Shown piece by piece: positions 41,844 through 51,297 of a stretch of DNA of 64,000 nucleotides. The DNA comes from G963662985 sp963662985 (lineage in GTDB: Bacteria > Chloroflexota > Anaerolineae > Anaerolineales > UBA11579). Positions within the stretch are counted from its first letter, which is position 1, and each line of letters opens with the position of its first letter. The position numbers and the translations under genes were made by a program. The stretch is from contig OY760067.1 of assembly GCA_963662985.1 (NCBI GenBank), forward strand, positions 1,240,001 to 1,304,000, read 5' to 3'. The notes under the pieces are model-generated. The model was not told the origin of the DNA. It did no database searches and was given only the letters and a program-made list of their open reading frames with translations.

Positions 41844-43829
41844 TTATACGTATTTATTCAAGCCAAGTTTTTCGATTGTTTCAGTTAAAGGCACTCCTGT
41901 TTCAGAGTCCCAACCAATTTCTTCCCAATATTTTTGCATTAATGTATCAATATCAAAAGAACGTCCTTTATTTGGTCCTTCTTTTTGAGCAGGTTGCCCT
42001 GCCAAACGCATATTCATCCGATTATCCAAAGGATTTACACCTTCTCGAATATTGAATAACTGTCGTAAGGTCTGAATTCGATGTCCAATTTCCATATATT
42101 CTTCAGGTGTTTTTTCCCATCCTGAAACAGCATTAATATAATCAAATACACGTAATCTATCTGCCCCTAAAAAAGAACCAAACATACATAAACCACATGC
42201 ATTTACCAATTGCATATACTGACTCGTCAAAACAGCTTTTTTAGCGTTTTCATCGTTAGCTGCCAACACTTCTTTTGATGAACTCATCAAAGGCACTTCT
42301 TCAATATCTTTCAACTGTGAATGTAAACGAAAGAGATAATAAAAAAGATATGAACCTGTTGTATGTTTTCCCGGATTGGGGTCCACACTTGCATGCAATC
42401 CATACCCTGGATCCAATCGAGGATCATGCATAGATAACTCTTGCCCACCCGCATTAATTGCAAATTCCTTTGCTATATCACCAATCTTGATAGCTGCAAT
42501 TTTACTGCCATCACTCAGAATTGCCCCAAATCCTTCTCGTTTAATCATTTGCTCCACAAGTTCTTTTACAACTTCTTTATTCCCCCATTCAAGTTCTAAA
42601 CCTCCTGTTTGAGCTGAATCAATTAAACCTTTTTGATAACATTCCATTGCAAAAGCCAATGTTCCCCCTGCCGAGATTGTGTCCAACCCAGCCATGTTTA
42701 ATCGATGATTAATTCCCATCAGAAAATCAAGATCATCAATCATCAAAAGCGGTCCTAAGGCAATAATACTTTCATATTCTGGTTTATGCATTTTTTTAGA
42801 TTGATAGCCTGTAATTTCACATGTTCCACCACAGCCTAAGGGGCAATTATAGCAATGATAAGATTTACTTTGTTTTGAAAGGATTTTATCTGGGGAAATG
42901 TTATCTAGCTTTCTTCCATAAAAATCTTTTACAGTCCCTTGCCAGTTTTTCACAGGAGCATCTCCCCAATGCATACTCATTTTATTCAGACCAATTGTTC
43001 CCCATTTCTTATAAATAGCTGGCACAATAATGCCACCTAATCCATTCATGATCTTATCTGTAAACATTCGACCCATTTCAAATCTAAACAAAACTCCTGT
43101 CAAAGTCACGGCAAATGCAGGTAGAAATGCCCCCACACTTAAAACATAACGACCTGCTGTTTTATTTAAAGCAATAACTTTTTTTCCATTTGCTTTAGAA
43201 GGCATTCGCATTTTCCCATTCAATACAATCGCTTTAATCTTCTTACTCCCCATCACAGCTCCCACTCCAGCACGAGCAGCAATACGAGCTGAATCATTCA
43301 CAATACCCGAAATCAAAGAAAGATTCTCTGCAGCTTCGCCAATTACAACTGTTGCAGGTTTACGATTATTATATTTACTATTTAACCAATTCTCAGTCTC
43401 TTCAATATCTTTCCCCCAAATTATTGACGCATCTTCAAACATAACTTCATTTTCATCAATAGTAATATAAATTGGTTTTTCACTTGCACCTTGCAAAAAG
43501 ATTCCATCGTACCCACAACGTTTTATTGCCGGAGAAAAATTTCCCCCACCATTTGCTTCTCCCCATGTACCTGTTAACGGTGATTTTGTCACAGCCAACC
43601 ATCGACCAGAGAAAAAGGCACCGCTTCCAGTTAAGAATCCAGAAGTGAATCCTAAAACATTCTCAGGGCCTAATGGGGCAGCTCCAACAGGAATTAACTC
43701 ATGAAGCATCGCTGCTGCCAAACCAACACCAGATAAATAAGTATTATAAAAAGACTCGTCCAAATATTTTTCAGTGAATGTTCTCTTCCCCACATCCACC
43801 AACAAAACCTTACCACATACGCCATTCAA
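41844..43829 (-). CDS. Tungsten-type aldehyde ferredoxin oxidoreductase
   Basis: 661 residues. AOR family: GKVLLVDVGKRTFTEKYL, LGFTSGFLTGSGAFFSGRW, SPLTGTWGEANGGGNFSPAI (bis-pterin binding), YNCPLGCGGTCEITG (three of the 4Fe-4S cysteines), LDTISAGGTLAFAMECY, NACGLCMFG (last cysteine). It oxidises aldehydes (or reduces acids) with ferredoxin, using tungsten- or molybdenum-pterin. TTG start codon supported by GAGGTG seven bases before and a TATAAT box further upstream. Shares pterin needs with moaB and the 22-kb hydroxylase. Confidence 0.93.
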   Translation of the reverse strand: MNGVCGKVLLVDVGKRTFTEKYLDESFYNTYLSGVGLAAAMLHELIPVGAAPLGPENVLGFTSGFLTGSGAFFSGRWLAVTKSPLTGTWGEANGGGNFSPAIKRCGYDGIFLQGASEKPIYITIDENEVMFEDASIIWGKDIEETENWLNSKYNNRKPATVVIGEAAENLSLISGIVNDSARIAARAGVGAVMGSKKIKAIVLNGKMRMPSKANGKKVIALNKTAGRYVLSVGAFLPAFAVTLTGVLFRFEMGRMFTDKIMNGLGGIIVPAIYKKWGTIGLNKMSMHWGDAPVKNWQGTVKDFYGRKLDNISPDKILSKQSKSYHCYNCPLGCGGTCEITGYQSKKMHKPEYESIIALGPLLMIDDLDFLMGINHRLNMAGLDTISAGGTLAFAMECYQKGLIDSAQTGGLELEWGNKEVVKELVEQMIKREGFGAILSDGSKIAAIKIGDIAKEFAINAGGQELSMHDPRLDPGYGLHASVDPNPGKHTTGSYLFYYLFRLHSQLKDIEEVPLMSSSKEVLAANDENAKKAVLTSQYMQLVNACGLCMFGSFLGADRLRVFDYINAVSGWEKTPEEYMEIGHRIQTLRQLFNIREGVNPLDNRMNMRLAGQPAQKEGPNKGRSFDIDTLMQKYWEEIGWDSETGVPLTETIEKLGLNKYV

Positions 43830-43994
43830 TATATCACCTCATTATATTCAATGTTAGTAAAAGGAAATTAAAATATATATTCATAAAAAACACTATACAA
43901 AAAGTAATTTCATATAAATATGAGTTGCGTAAACCAAAACTTTCCTTTATCCTAGTAATTCATTATAATTAATTTGTTGTTAATTGGAGACAAT

Positions 43995-44207
43995 ATGACC
44001 AAAGAATTACTCGTTTTTATTCTTATCTCATATATCGTATTGATGGATTTATTTGCCTTGGGTACTCTTTGGAAACGAGATTTGCAAACAAAGCAATATA
44101 TATTGATTTCCTTACTTATTGTATGCATACCTGTTTTAGGTGCTTTTTTAATTATTGCATTTCCACCAAAAAAAGTATCTACGACTGACCGTCTACTTAA
44201 TCAATAA
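43995..44207 (+). CDS. Small membrane protein, PLDc_N-like
   Basis: 70 residues from the ATG after TTGGAGAC. Two hydrophobic helices (about 5-22 and 36-55) with FALGTLWKRD between resemble the phospholipase-D-nuclease N-terminal-like domain found alone in small proteins. The C-terminus is basic. A TATAAT box lies upstream. Divergent from the aldehyde oxidoreductase gene. Function unknown. Confidence 0.65.
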   Translation: MTKELLVFILISYIVLMDLFALGTLWKRDLQTKQYILISLLIVCIPVLGAFLIIAFPPKKVSTTDRLLNQ

Positions 44208-44228
44208 AAAAATTTTTAGGGCATTTTA

Positions 44229-44618
44229 TTATTTTGGTATATTATCCAAAAATTTTTCAATATCAATGATCATTCGATCATGAAACCCTTCTCCAACTAT
44301 ACGCCCATCATCTGCTTTAACTGCAAAACGAATTCTTTTTCGATCTATTTCAATGATTTCTGCACTTATTGTCACCATCTTACCTATAGGTGTTGCTGCA
44401 TTGTGTAGAATATCAACTTTCACACCAACAGATGAAAAACCTTTTGGTAGTTTACTCTCTAATAACGCGTGTGCTGTCATCTCCATAAATAAAATCATAG
44501 ACGGAGTTGATAAAACTTTTACAGATCCACTTCCTACATGTGCTGCAGTATATTCATTTGTAACTTCGTATATTCTTGAAAATTGACTTCCGATTGAAAA
44601 TAATGTGGTTATATCCAT
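44229..44618 (-). CDS. Hot-dog-fold thioesterase (FlK-like)
   Basis: 129 residues. VTNEYTAAHVGSGSVKVLSTPSMILFMEMTAHALLE and SVGVKVDILHNAATPIGKMVTISAEI match the fluoroacetyl-CoA thioesterase-like branch, which hydrolyses short acyl-CoAs. T, E and H residues of the family site are present. Last gene of the minus-strand operon starting at 51180, 21 bases after the glycosyltransferase. Ribosome site GGAG. Confidence 0.88.
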   Translation of the reverse strand: MDITTLFSIGSQFSRIYEVTNEYTAAHVGSGSVKVLSTPSMILFMEMTAHALLESKLPKGFSSVGVKVDILHNAATPIGKMVTISAEIIEIDRKRIRFAVKADDGRIVGEGFHDRMIIDIEKFLDNIPK

Positions 44619-44639
44619 TTTTACTCCATAAATTTGTTT

Positions 44640-45683
44640 CTATGTTACCGAAAACCAATCAATTCCTTCAATCAAACCAATTTGATTCAAATATCTTCTA
44701 ATTTCTTCTCGTACTCCACGTGAGGAAACTGCTTGTAATAATATTGGGTTTTTATATTTTTGCCATTCTTTTTGAATAAATTCATAAGAAAAAATTGGTT
44801 GACCATGTCTTTTTTTTCCAATTTTTTTAGGATCAACATCAATAAACGCTTTAATTGGTGCTTTTTTATCAAATAAAACATTACTTAATTGCCGACCCAT
44901 TGAACCTATTCCCCAAATAAAGATAGCATCATGATTCTTTAAAATACTTTGCATCATATAGTGTGCTTTTGCCTTAATAAAATTAGATCTTGAATAACGT
45001 TCATCTGTTTTAGTTAATCGAGAAGGCAAATCACGCCATTGAAAAAGAACTTCGTCAATTTTTGCAAACTGAACCCCTTTTATCATCATTCGCAACCAAA
45101 GATCATAATCTTCTGCCCATTGATTTTCTTGATATCCCCCTACAGCCAATAAAGCCTCTCTACGCATCATCACACTAGGATGAATTAAAGGACTTTCGAT
45201 AAATATTTCTCGTTTAATTTCTTCCGGAGTAATCAAACTGTTTATCCACTCATAGTATGTTCGAAACCCTTCTAACAATTGATCTTTAGCTGAATTTTCA
45301 ACTAAACATGAGACCACATCAATTTCTTTATGCGTATTTAAAAAATTTATTTGTTTCTCAAATCGCTCTGGAGCACTATAATCATCAGCATCCATTCGAG
45401 CAATATATTCTCCTTGACATTCAATAATTCCAATATTAAGCGCATCTATAATTCCGGAGTGGGGGATTGTAAATACTTTAAGACGAGGATCTCTTTTCGA
45501 AAGATTGTGAAGAATATCTACTGTTATATCTGATGATCCATCATCCACTGCAATAATCTCAAAATCAGTAAACGTTTGTGAGAATATACTTTCTACACTT
45601 TCTTCAACGGTTGAAGCACAGTTATAACAAGGTATCAAAACAGATACTTTTATAGAACTATTTGATTGATTTGATGAATTCAT
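44640..45683 (-). CDS. Family 2 glycosyltransferase with C-terminal Rossmann-like domain
   Basis: 347 residues. GT-A fold: VSVLIPCYNCASTVEESVES, IIAVDDGSSDITVDIL, EYIARMDADDYSAPERF (DxD), QWAEDYDLWLRM. After about residue 250 a separate segment AIFIWGIGSMGRQLSNVLF and IKAFIDVDPKKIGKKRHG resembles a nucleotide/sugar-sensing Rossmann domain seen in some glycosyltransferases. It transfers a sugar to a surface glycan. Starts 12 bases after the phosphoribosyltransferase stop; operon. Confidence 0.9.
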   Translation of the reverse strand: MNSSNQSNSSIKVSVLIPCYNCASTVEESVESIFSQTFTDFEIIAVDDGSSDITVDILHNLSKRDPRLKVFTIPHSGIIDALNIGIIECQGEYIARMDADDYSAPERFEKQINFLNTHKEIDVVSCLVENSAKDQLLEGFRTYYEWINSLITPEEIKREIFIESPLIHPSVMMRREALLAVGGYQENQWAEDYDLWLRMMIKGVQFAKIDEVLFQWRDLPSRLTKTDERYSRSNFIKAKAHYMMQSILKNHDAIFIWGIGSMGRQLSNVLFDKKAPIKAFIDVDPKKIGKKRHGQPIFSYEFIQKEWQKYKNPILLQAVSSRGVREEIRRYLNQIGLIEGIDWFSVT

Positions 45684-45695
45684 AGAAAATAAAAA

Positions 45696-46196
45696 CTAAA
45701 ATGTTTTGGGGACACGTTCTAACCCATGATTAATTTCCCATGGATAAACAATATGAGCATCTGTGATTGCACCATAATAATCAGGTCGCACGTTTCCAAA
45801 TAAATTTCGATATGGATTAAAATGTAAAACTGTTGTAAAAGGAATACCATGAGCAGCTTCTACACGGTTTTTTACTGCAGTGATTGTGCGGCCAGACCCC
45901 CAAACATCATCAACAATTAGAATTTGTTTATCAATCAATAGATTTTCTTTAGGAAATTGTAAGAATGTTGGAAACATAAGAAATTTACTATGAGGAGTTC
46001 TCTCATGTGCAGCTGGAAAGTCCACCGCTGCTGTGAGAATATCTTCTATATCCATAGATTCTGCTAACATTCCACCAGGAATAATCCCTCCACGCGTAAT
46101 CAACAACATTGCATCAAAATCTTGATTGAATTGACTCACTAAGATATCAATCAACATTTCAACTTCTTTCCAACTTATACGTTCATTTCGCTGCAT
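45696..46196 (-). CDS. Phosphoribosyltransferase (xanthine-guanine type)
   Basis: 166 residues from the ATG with AGAGGT site. Longer frames run into priA. RISWKEVEMLIDILVSQFNQ, AMLLITRGGIIPGGMLAE and PRPP-binding ILIVDDVWGSGRTITAV are type I phosphoribosyltransferase motifs. Closest in style to Gpt-like purine salvage enzymes or small PRTases of unknown base preference. 31 bases after priA in the same operon. Confidence 0.88.
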   Translation of the reverse strand: MQRNERISWKEVEMLIDILVSQFNQDFDAMLLITRGGIIPGGMLAESMDIEDILTAAVDFPAAHERTPHSKFLMFPTFLQFPKENLLIDKQILIVDDVWGSGRTITAVKNRVEAAHGIPFTTVLHFNPYRNLFGNVRPDYYGAITDAHIVYPWEINHGLERVPKTF

Positions 46197-46227
46197 TAGG
46201 TTATACCTCTCTTGACTGAAAAAGATA

Positions 46228-48744
46228 TTATAACAAACTTTGTGGGTTTGTTTCAACTCGCCAATCTGATAGCGGTACATTAAAAATTACTTCTCTACTT
46301 TGGTTTCCTCGGATTAAAATTTGCCATCTCCATTCTTGATTAATTTTATAGTAATAACAAGGAGTCGGTTCACTAATAAAAACATTTTGAAGTTGATGGA
46401 AAAGTACATAGTTTTTAAGTTGTTGAGCTGTGGTACGAACCAATGCTTCTCCTACAGCCTGATCTTGAGATCGATATTCTAATCGCATTAAGTGATGATA
46501 AGGTGGGTATCCCATTTTTTGTCGTAATGCAATTTCATGTGTATAAAATCCTTTATAGTCATGGGTAGCAGCAGCTTGTAAAACAAACGAGTCTGGACGA
46601 AATGTTTGCAAAATTACATTACCTCCCAATAAACTCCTACCTGCACGGCCAGAAACCTGAGATAAAAGCTGAAACAAACGTTCATTCGCTCTAAAATCTG
46701 GTAAGTTCATGCCTACATCTGCTAAAACACCACCTACTAACGTTACTAAAGGAAGATCTAATCCTTTGGCTATCATTTGCGTACCAATCAAAATATCAGC
46801 TTCATAATTAGAAAATTTCTCTACTATGTTTTGGTGACTTCCTTTTGTTTTAGCTATGTCACGATCCCATCGAATCACTCTTGCATTAGGAAAAATTCTT
46901 TTAGTTTCTTCTTCGACTTGCTGTGTTCCCAAACCATAATGGCGGATTCTATTGCTACCACATTCAGGGCATATTCTTGGTGAATTGCGCTGAGAACCAC
47001 AAATGTGACATATTAATTTCTCTTGATTTTGATGGTATGTAAAAGGAATATCATCATTTGGGCATCGTAACGTATAACCACAATCTCGACAAAAAACATA
47101 TGTCGACGATCCTCGACGATTCAAATAAAGAATTGCTTGTTGTTTTTTTAATAATACATCTTGGAGGCCTTGTACCAGTACCTCGCTAAAAATTGATTTA
47201 TTTCCTCTTTTCAACTCCTCTCGCATATCAATGATCTCTACAGGTGGTAAAGGTTGTGATATTGTATCTGTTTCAAATTCAATATCTGGAATGGCAGATA
47301 AGGTTGCTTGAGATGGATATTTATTAATTATATTCTTGTGAGCCAAGATTCTAGCAGGTAATTCTAATAATTTATATCTCCCAATAGTTGCTTGATTATA
47401 TGTTTCTACACTAGGGGTAGCACTTCCAAAAATAACCGTTGCTCCCGTTTTTTTTGATAAATGTAATGCCAGGCCTTTGGCGTGATAAAAAGGAGGTTTA
47501 CCTGATTGGTAATAGGCAGGATCGTGACTTTCATCTAAAACTATCAATCCAAGGTTTTTAAATGGTGTAAATAAAGCACTTCTCGGACCAATCATAACTG
47601 AAATTTCGCCATTATAAGCTTTTTGCCAAGAGTCATATTTTTCACCAATAGAAAGCTTAGAATGTAATAAGCCAACTTGATGAGGAAAACGCCCTTGAAA
47701 TCTTTCAATTGTTTGTGGTGTTAAAGCGATTTCAGGAACTAAAATTATTGCTTGTTTTTTTTGACGGATAGCCTCTTCAACTGCACGTAAATATATTTCT
47801 GTTTTTCCTGAGCCTGTGATACCGTGTAATAAAAATGGAAGTTGAGAATCTTCATTACGCATAGCTAATACTATTTGATTCCATATTTTTGCTTGGTCTG
47901 GTGTGAGAAATGGTTTTGCTACAGGATCATAAAGCAAATCAAAATGTGGAGCTCTATCGATTGGTTTTTCAAAAATTGTTATTAATCCTTGATTTTCCAT
48001 GCTATTCAATTCTTTTGAATTTGTTCCAATCATTTTAATTAGAACGCTTTGTTCAGCAATTTGTTCTTCATCAAATAAATATTTTATTACTTCTTTCCGA
48101 CGAATTTTTGTCTGATCTTTGATACGTGAAGTATTGTCTATGATTGAGATTGCTACATCAAGAGGAGCAGTTGTTTTGATATATTTTATTTGTTTGGTCT
48201 TTGTTGTTGGTTTAGGTAAAACAGTTTGAGAGATAATTAATCCTCTACGAACTAATGTTGTCATAGAAGTGCGCCAATTCGTTCTAGGAATAGCATTATC
48301 AATTTGCCGTCCTCTCAAATCACCTCTTTCATGTAACAAACGAATAATACGCATTTGCAACTTTGTGAGAGAAAGGTTGGATGTTTTTTCTTTATCAAGG
48401 TGATATATTTGATCTGTTTTTTGTAATATCCCTTGGGGTAACATTAAAGAAATACATTCAGAAATTGGACAAATTGAATCTGTAGCAATCCAATGCATTA
48501 ACTCAATTTGAATTGGTGTAAGTTGAATTTGATCATCTAAAATTGCTTGAATTGGTTTAATTTGGGGATAAGGGGCGTAATCTAACATGCGCATAACAAC
48601 TCCATGCACATTCCGACGACCATATGGAACTGTAACTAAAGTCCCCAATTGAATTTTTCCAATAAATTTATTTGGAATTTCATATGTAAAAAGTTGATCA
48701 ATTTGTGGCACATTAACTGCCACTTCTACAAATCTACTATTCAT
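46228..48744 (-). CDS. priA: Primosomal protein N' (replication restart helicase PriA)
   Basis: 838 residues. N-terminal 3'-DNA-binding domain (VAVNVPQIDQLFTYEIP, LVTVPYGRRNVHGVVM), Walker A HGITGSGKTEIYLRAVE, LVPEIALTPQTIERF, DESH box LIVLDESHDPAYY, GSATPSVET, zinc cluster CRDCGYTLRCPND and CHICGS plus CPECGSNRI, ILIGTQMIAKGLDLP, QVSGRAGR. It restarts stalled replication forks. Leaderless-type start: TATACT ends six bases before the ATG. It lies on the edge of the strand-skew inflection. Confidence 0.97.
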   Translation of the reverse strand: MNSRFVEVAVNVPQIDQLFTYEIPNKFIGKIQLGTLVTVPYGRRNVHGVVMRMLDYAPYPQIKPIQAILDDQIQLTPIQIELMHWIATDSICPISECISLMLPQGILQKTDQIYHLDKEKTSNLSLTKLQMRIIRLLHERGDLRGRQIDNAIPRTNWRTSMTTLVRRGLIISQTVLPKPTTKTKQIKYIKTTAPLDVAISIIDNTSRIKDQTKIRRKEVIKYLFDEEQIAEQSVLIKMIGTNSKELNSMENQGLITIFEKPIDRAPHFDLLYDPVAKPFLTPDQAKIWNQIVLAMRNEDSQLPFLLHGITGSGKTEIYLRAVEEAIRQKKQAIILVPEIALTPQTIERFQGRFPHQVGLLHSKLSIGEKYDSWQKAYNGEISVMIGPRSALFTPFKNLGLIVLDESHDPAYYQSGKPPFYHAKGLALHLSKKTGATVIFGSATPSVETYNQATIGRYKLLELPARILAHKNIINKYPSQATLSAIPDIEFETDTISQPLPPVEIIDMREELKRGNKSIFSEVLVQGLQDVLLKKQQAILYLNRRGSSTYVFCRDCGYTLRCPNDDIPFTYHQNQEKLICHICGSQRNSPRICPECGSNRIRHYGLGTQQVEEETKRIFPNARVIRWDRDIAKTKGSHQNIVEKFSNYEADILIGTQMIAKGLDLPLVTLVGGVLADVGMNLPDFRANERLFQLLSQVSGRAGRSLLGGNVILQTFRPDSFVLQAAATHDYKGFYTHEIALRQKMGYPPYHHLMRLEYRSQDQAVGEALVRTTAQQLKNYVLFHQLQNVFISEPTPCYYYKINQEWRWQILIRGNQSREVIFNVPLSDWRVETNPQSLL

Positions 48745-48750
48745 AGTTTA

Positions 48751-48756
48751 AGTATA
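48751..48756 (-). promoter_or_regulatory. -10 box of priA (leaderless)
   Basis: On the minus strand TATACT is followed by six bases and the ATG. No ribosome site is present. Transcription may also read through from the upstream gene. Confidence 0.4.
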
Positions 48757-48765
48757 ATGCATGAA

Positions 48766-51180
48766 TTACTCAACTTTAGCAATGTAAATTTCATTTCCAA
48801 AAGCCATCACAATTGTTCGATATGGTTTATATCCGGGACTGACATCAAATGCAGTTGCTGTTTCGTCAATAAAATTTGATTGAGGTTCAAATACTTGATT
48901 TAATTTTAATGTTTGACTAAATTGAAAAATTTGCTTTGTTGAAAAATCTGCAAAAAAAACAGAAGGTTCTGGAGAAGGTGAGCTTGTAATCTGATCAAAT
49001 TTTGAACCTTGAATAATCGGAGTTTGTTCTATTTCATTTCGAGAATCTTCAAATATAGCAGGATTTTGGCATTCTGTTGTTGTAATAAATCCGCCATTGT
49101 ATTCAGTTTGATATGTACACAGCGCAACATGTTGGTCAGGGTAAAGCGCAAATAAAATTTCTTCATTAATTGTTACATCCATCACATTTGAAAGGTTTGG
49201 AATATTTTCACTAAAAAAGAAAGTAGGAAAAATATCTGGATTTTGATTTTGAGTTTTCGTGAGTTCTTCTAATGAATAAAACCAAACTGCATTAGCAGCC
49301 TTATCAAGTAAATAAATATTATTACTTTTTACTTCTACATCCGTGGTATTTCCAAAACCAAGTGCAGGTTTTTCTACTTTCTCAGCAGTAGGGCTTTGAC
49401 CACCTGCATAACAATATAAAATGACACCTTTATTGTCAATTGCTACTAAATCTGGATCAGCTGAACCATTGCCAGAATATTGAGCAATATCAACAATTGG
49501 ATTCATACTTGCTTCATCGTATTCACTGTTTGAGCATTTGAATGCATCATCTATCTGATAACCATCTACTTGAGACCTAACAAGAAAAACTTGACCAGAA
49601 TGTGAATCCAATAAAAAAATTTCATTGTCTGTGTTTACAATTTTGGTAACATTTACATTGTTATCCAAAGAAGTCTCTAATAAAGAATAAAAATTAACTC
49701 TTTTAACATTATTTAATTGATCTACTATATTTTGAATTGAATTTCGTTGATTCGCTGCAATATTATAATTACCTAAAGGATCATCACTATCTTTATTTCC
49801 ATATTTCAAAGCTTCATCAAACATTTTGATAGATTTCACATAGGCTAATTTTTTTTCAGCAAGGTTTTGTGTATTCTCAGCGATGATATATTGATTATTT
49901 GCTTCAGCAAGTTTCTGTTGGAATACAAGTTCTGCTCCAGTATTCATAGCAACAAATAAACCTGCTATTGATAGAAGAATAGGAACACCAATTGTTATCC
50001 CTAACTTCCAAGGTACTGACAAATCAAAAAATGAATTTTCAGGTTTATGTTGATCAATAAAATTTTGAATTGGTGAAATGATCTTTTGTGATGAAAAATA
50101 AATGATATCAAAAATATCTTTAATTTTGAAGATAGTATTTTTAAAATTTATTTGGATTGTTTTTTGTTCTCTTTTATTTTTTGAAGAAAATTGTTCTTGA
50201 AAAACCTCTTCTTCGATATCATGTGCATCAAACTGTTCAAATTCAGCCTCTTTTTCATTTGATGCATTTACATAAACTGATTGAAGTGAAATTTCTGAAG
50301 GACTAAATTCTTGTAAATCTGATAAATCAACTGCCTGAATCTGATCTATTGAGAGATATTCAAAGTTATTTTTTATATTAACGTTAGATTGAATTTTATC
50401 CTTTTGAATTAAAATAGGTGAAGTATCTTCAAGCCTTTCAAGCGGTGTAGGGTGTTCAAAAACCATTGGTTCTATAAAATTATCTCTTTTTTTACTTTGA
50501 ATAAGTTGGATAAATCCTTTTCCTTGGCTAGGCTTGACGATGATAAAATTTGAAGATTTTACATCTTCAGGAGCAAGTCGTTCTTGTGCAATGTGTAGTG
50601 ATTGATTTCCTAGATTTCTAAAAGAATTTTTATCCCAATTGGTTGATATTTCATGGGCAAGAATTATATTGCTATTTTGATCAAAATCATTAATATAGAA
50701 AAAAGGTTCAATACCTTGTTTCATTCCTAGCAGATTAACATTTTCTGTTACTGCATGTTTTTGAGTAAAACCTTCTTCTTGACATATAAATGTAATTGCT
50801 TTACCAACTTGTGCAACATAAATTTTTTCATCCTTAAACACTACTATTGTCATATTACCTGTATAGAAATTCGCTACTATTTCATTTTGAATATTTTGGT
50901 TTAAAAAGTAGTGATTAACATACTCTATCATAGATGTTAATGATGATGATATTGATTCTTTTTGTTGATAATAATAATCTGCAAGTTTTTTAAATAATAA
51001 ATTTTGTTTTGGTTGAGGGAAGTTTTTAGGATTTGACATGGTCAAATAAAAAAGGATGACGTCCCCTTTTCTTGTACGAATAGTTTTGCTCGTAGGAGAA
51101 GCAAGATATACACCTACTTGTTCGCTTGCATCTTTGCCATCTTTTTTAGATATAGGTAAAATATGAATATCAAAACTCAT
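48766..51180 (-). CDS. Membrane protein with PP2C-like cytoplasmic domain and extracellular repeat domain
   Basis: 804 residues. Residues 1-220 look like a PP2C-type phosphatase fold (KKLADYYYQQKESISSSLTS, GNMTIVVFKDEKIYVAQVG), but the metal-binding DG and DN motifs are not evident, so it may be catalytically dead. An acidic linker follows. A single transmembrane helix (GITIGVPILLSIAGLFVAM, about 395-418) is followed by a coiled stretch. The C-terminal 330 residues have beta-propeller-like blocks (NEIFLLDSHSGQVFLV, VVDIAQYSG-like repeats). Suggests a signal receptor partnering Ser/Thr kinases. A TATAAT box at 51234-51239 (minus) probably drives the five-gene operon. Confidence 0.75.
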   Translation of the reverse strand: MSFDIHILPISKKDGKDASEQVGVYLASPTSKTIRTRKGDVILFYLTMSNPKNFPQPKQNLLFKKLADYYYQQKESISSSLTSMIEYVNHYFLNQNIQNEIVANFYTGNMTIVVFKDEKIYVAQVGKAITFICQEEGFTQKHAVTENVNLLGMKQGIEPFFYINDFDQNSNIILAHEISTNWDKNSFRNLGNQSLHIAQERLAPEDVKSSNFIIVKPSQGKGFIQLIQSKKRDNFIEPMVFEHPTPLERLEDTSPILIQKDKIQSNVNIKNNFEYLSIDQIQAVDLSDLQEFSPSEISLQSVYVNASNEKEAEFEQFDAHDIEEEVFQEQFSSKNKREQKTIQINFKNTIFKIKDIFDIIYFSSQKIISPIQNFIDQHKPENSFFDLSVPWKLGITIGVPILLSIAGLFVAMNTGAELVFQQKLAEANNQYIIAENTQNLAEKKLAYVKSIKMFDEALKYGNKDSDDPLGNYNIAANQRNSIQNIVDQLNNVKRVNFYSLLETSLDNNVNVTKIVNTDNEIFLLDSHSGQVFLVRSQVDGYQIDDAFKCSNSEYDEASMNPIVDIAQYSGNGSADPDLVAIDNKGVILYCYAGGQSPTAEKVEKPALGFGNTTDVEVKSNNIYLLDKAANAVWFYSLEELTKTQNQNPDIFPTFFFSENIPNLSNVMDVTINEEILFALYPDQHVALCTYQTEYNGGFITTTECQNPAIFEDSRNEIEQTPIIQGSKFDQITSSPSPEPSVFFADFSTKQIFQFSQTLKLNQVFEPQSNFIDETATAFDVSPGYKPYRTIVMAFGNEIYIAKVE

Positions 51181-51297
51181 TTTAATCTCTCAAAATATTT
51201 GAAAATATTGGGTAAAACTAACGACTCATTGTAATTATACAAATAAAACTTAAAATACGTAGGTATTTTTAGCACAGTTAAAAGGAGATATCAATCT

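Noticed and set aside
46197..46280. Longer N-terminus for the phosphoribosyltransferase
   Set aside because: It would overlap priA, and the inner ATG has a better ribosome site.
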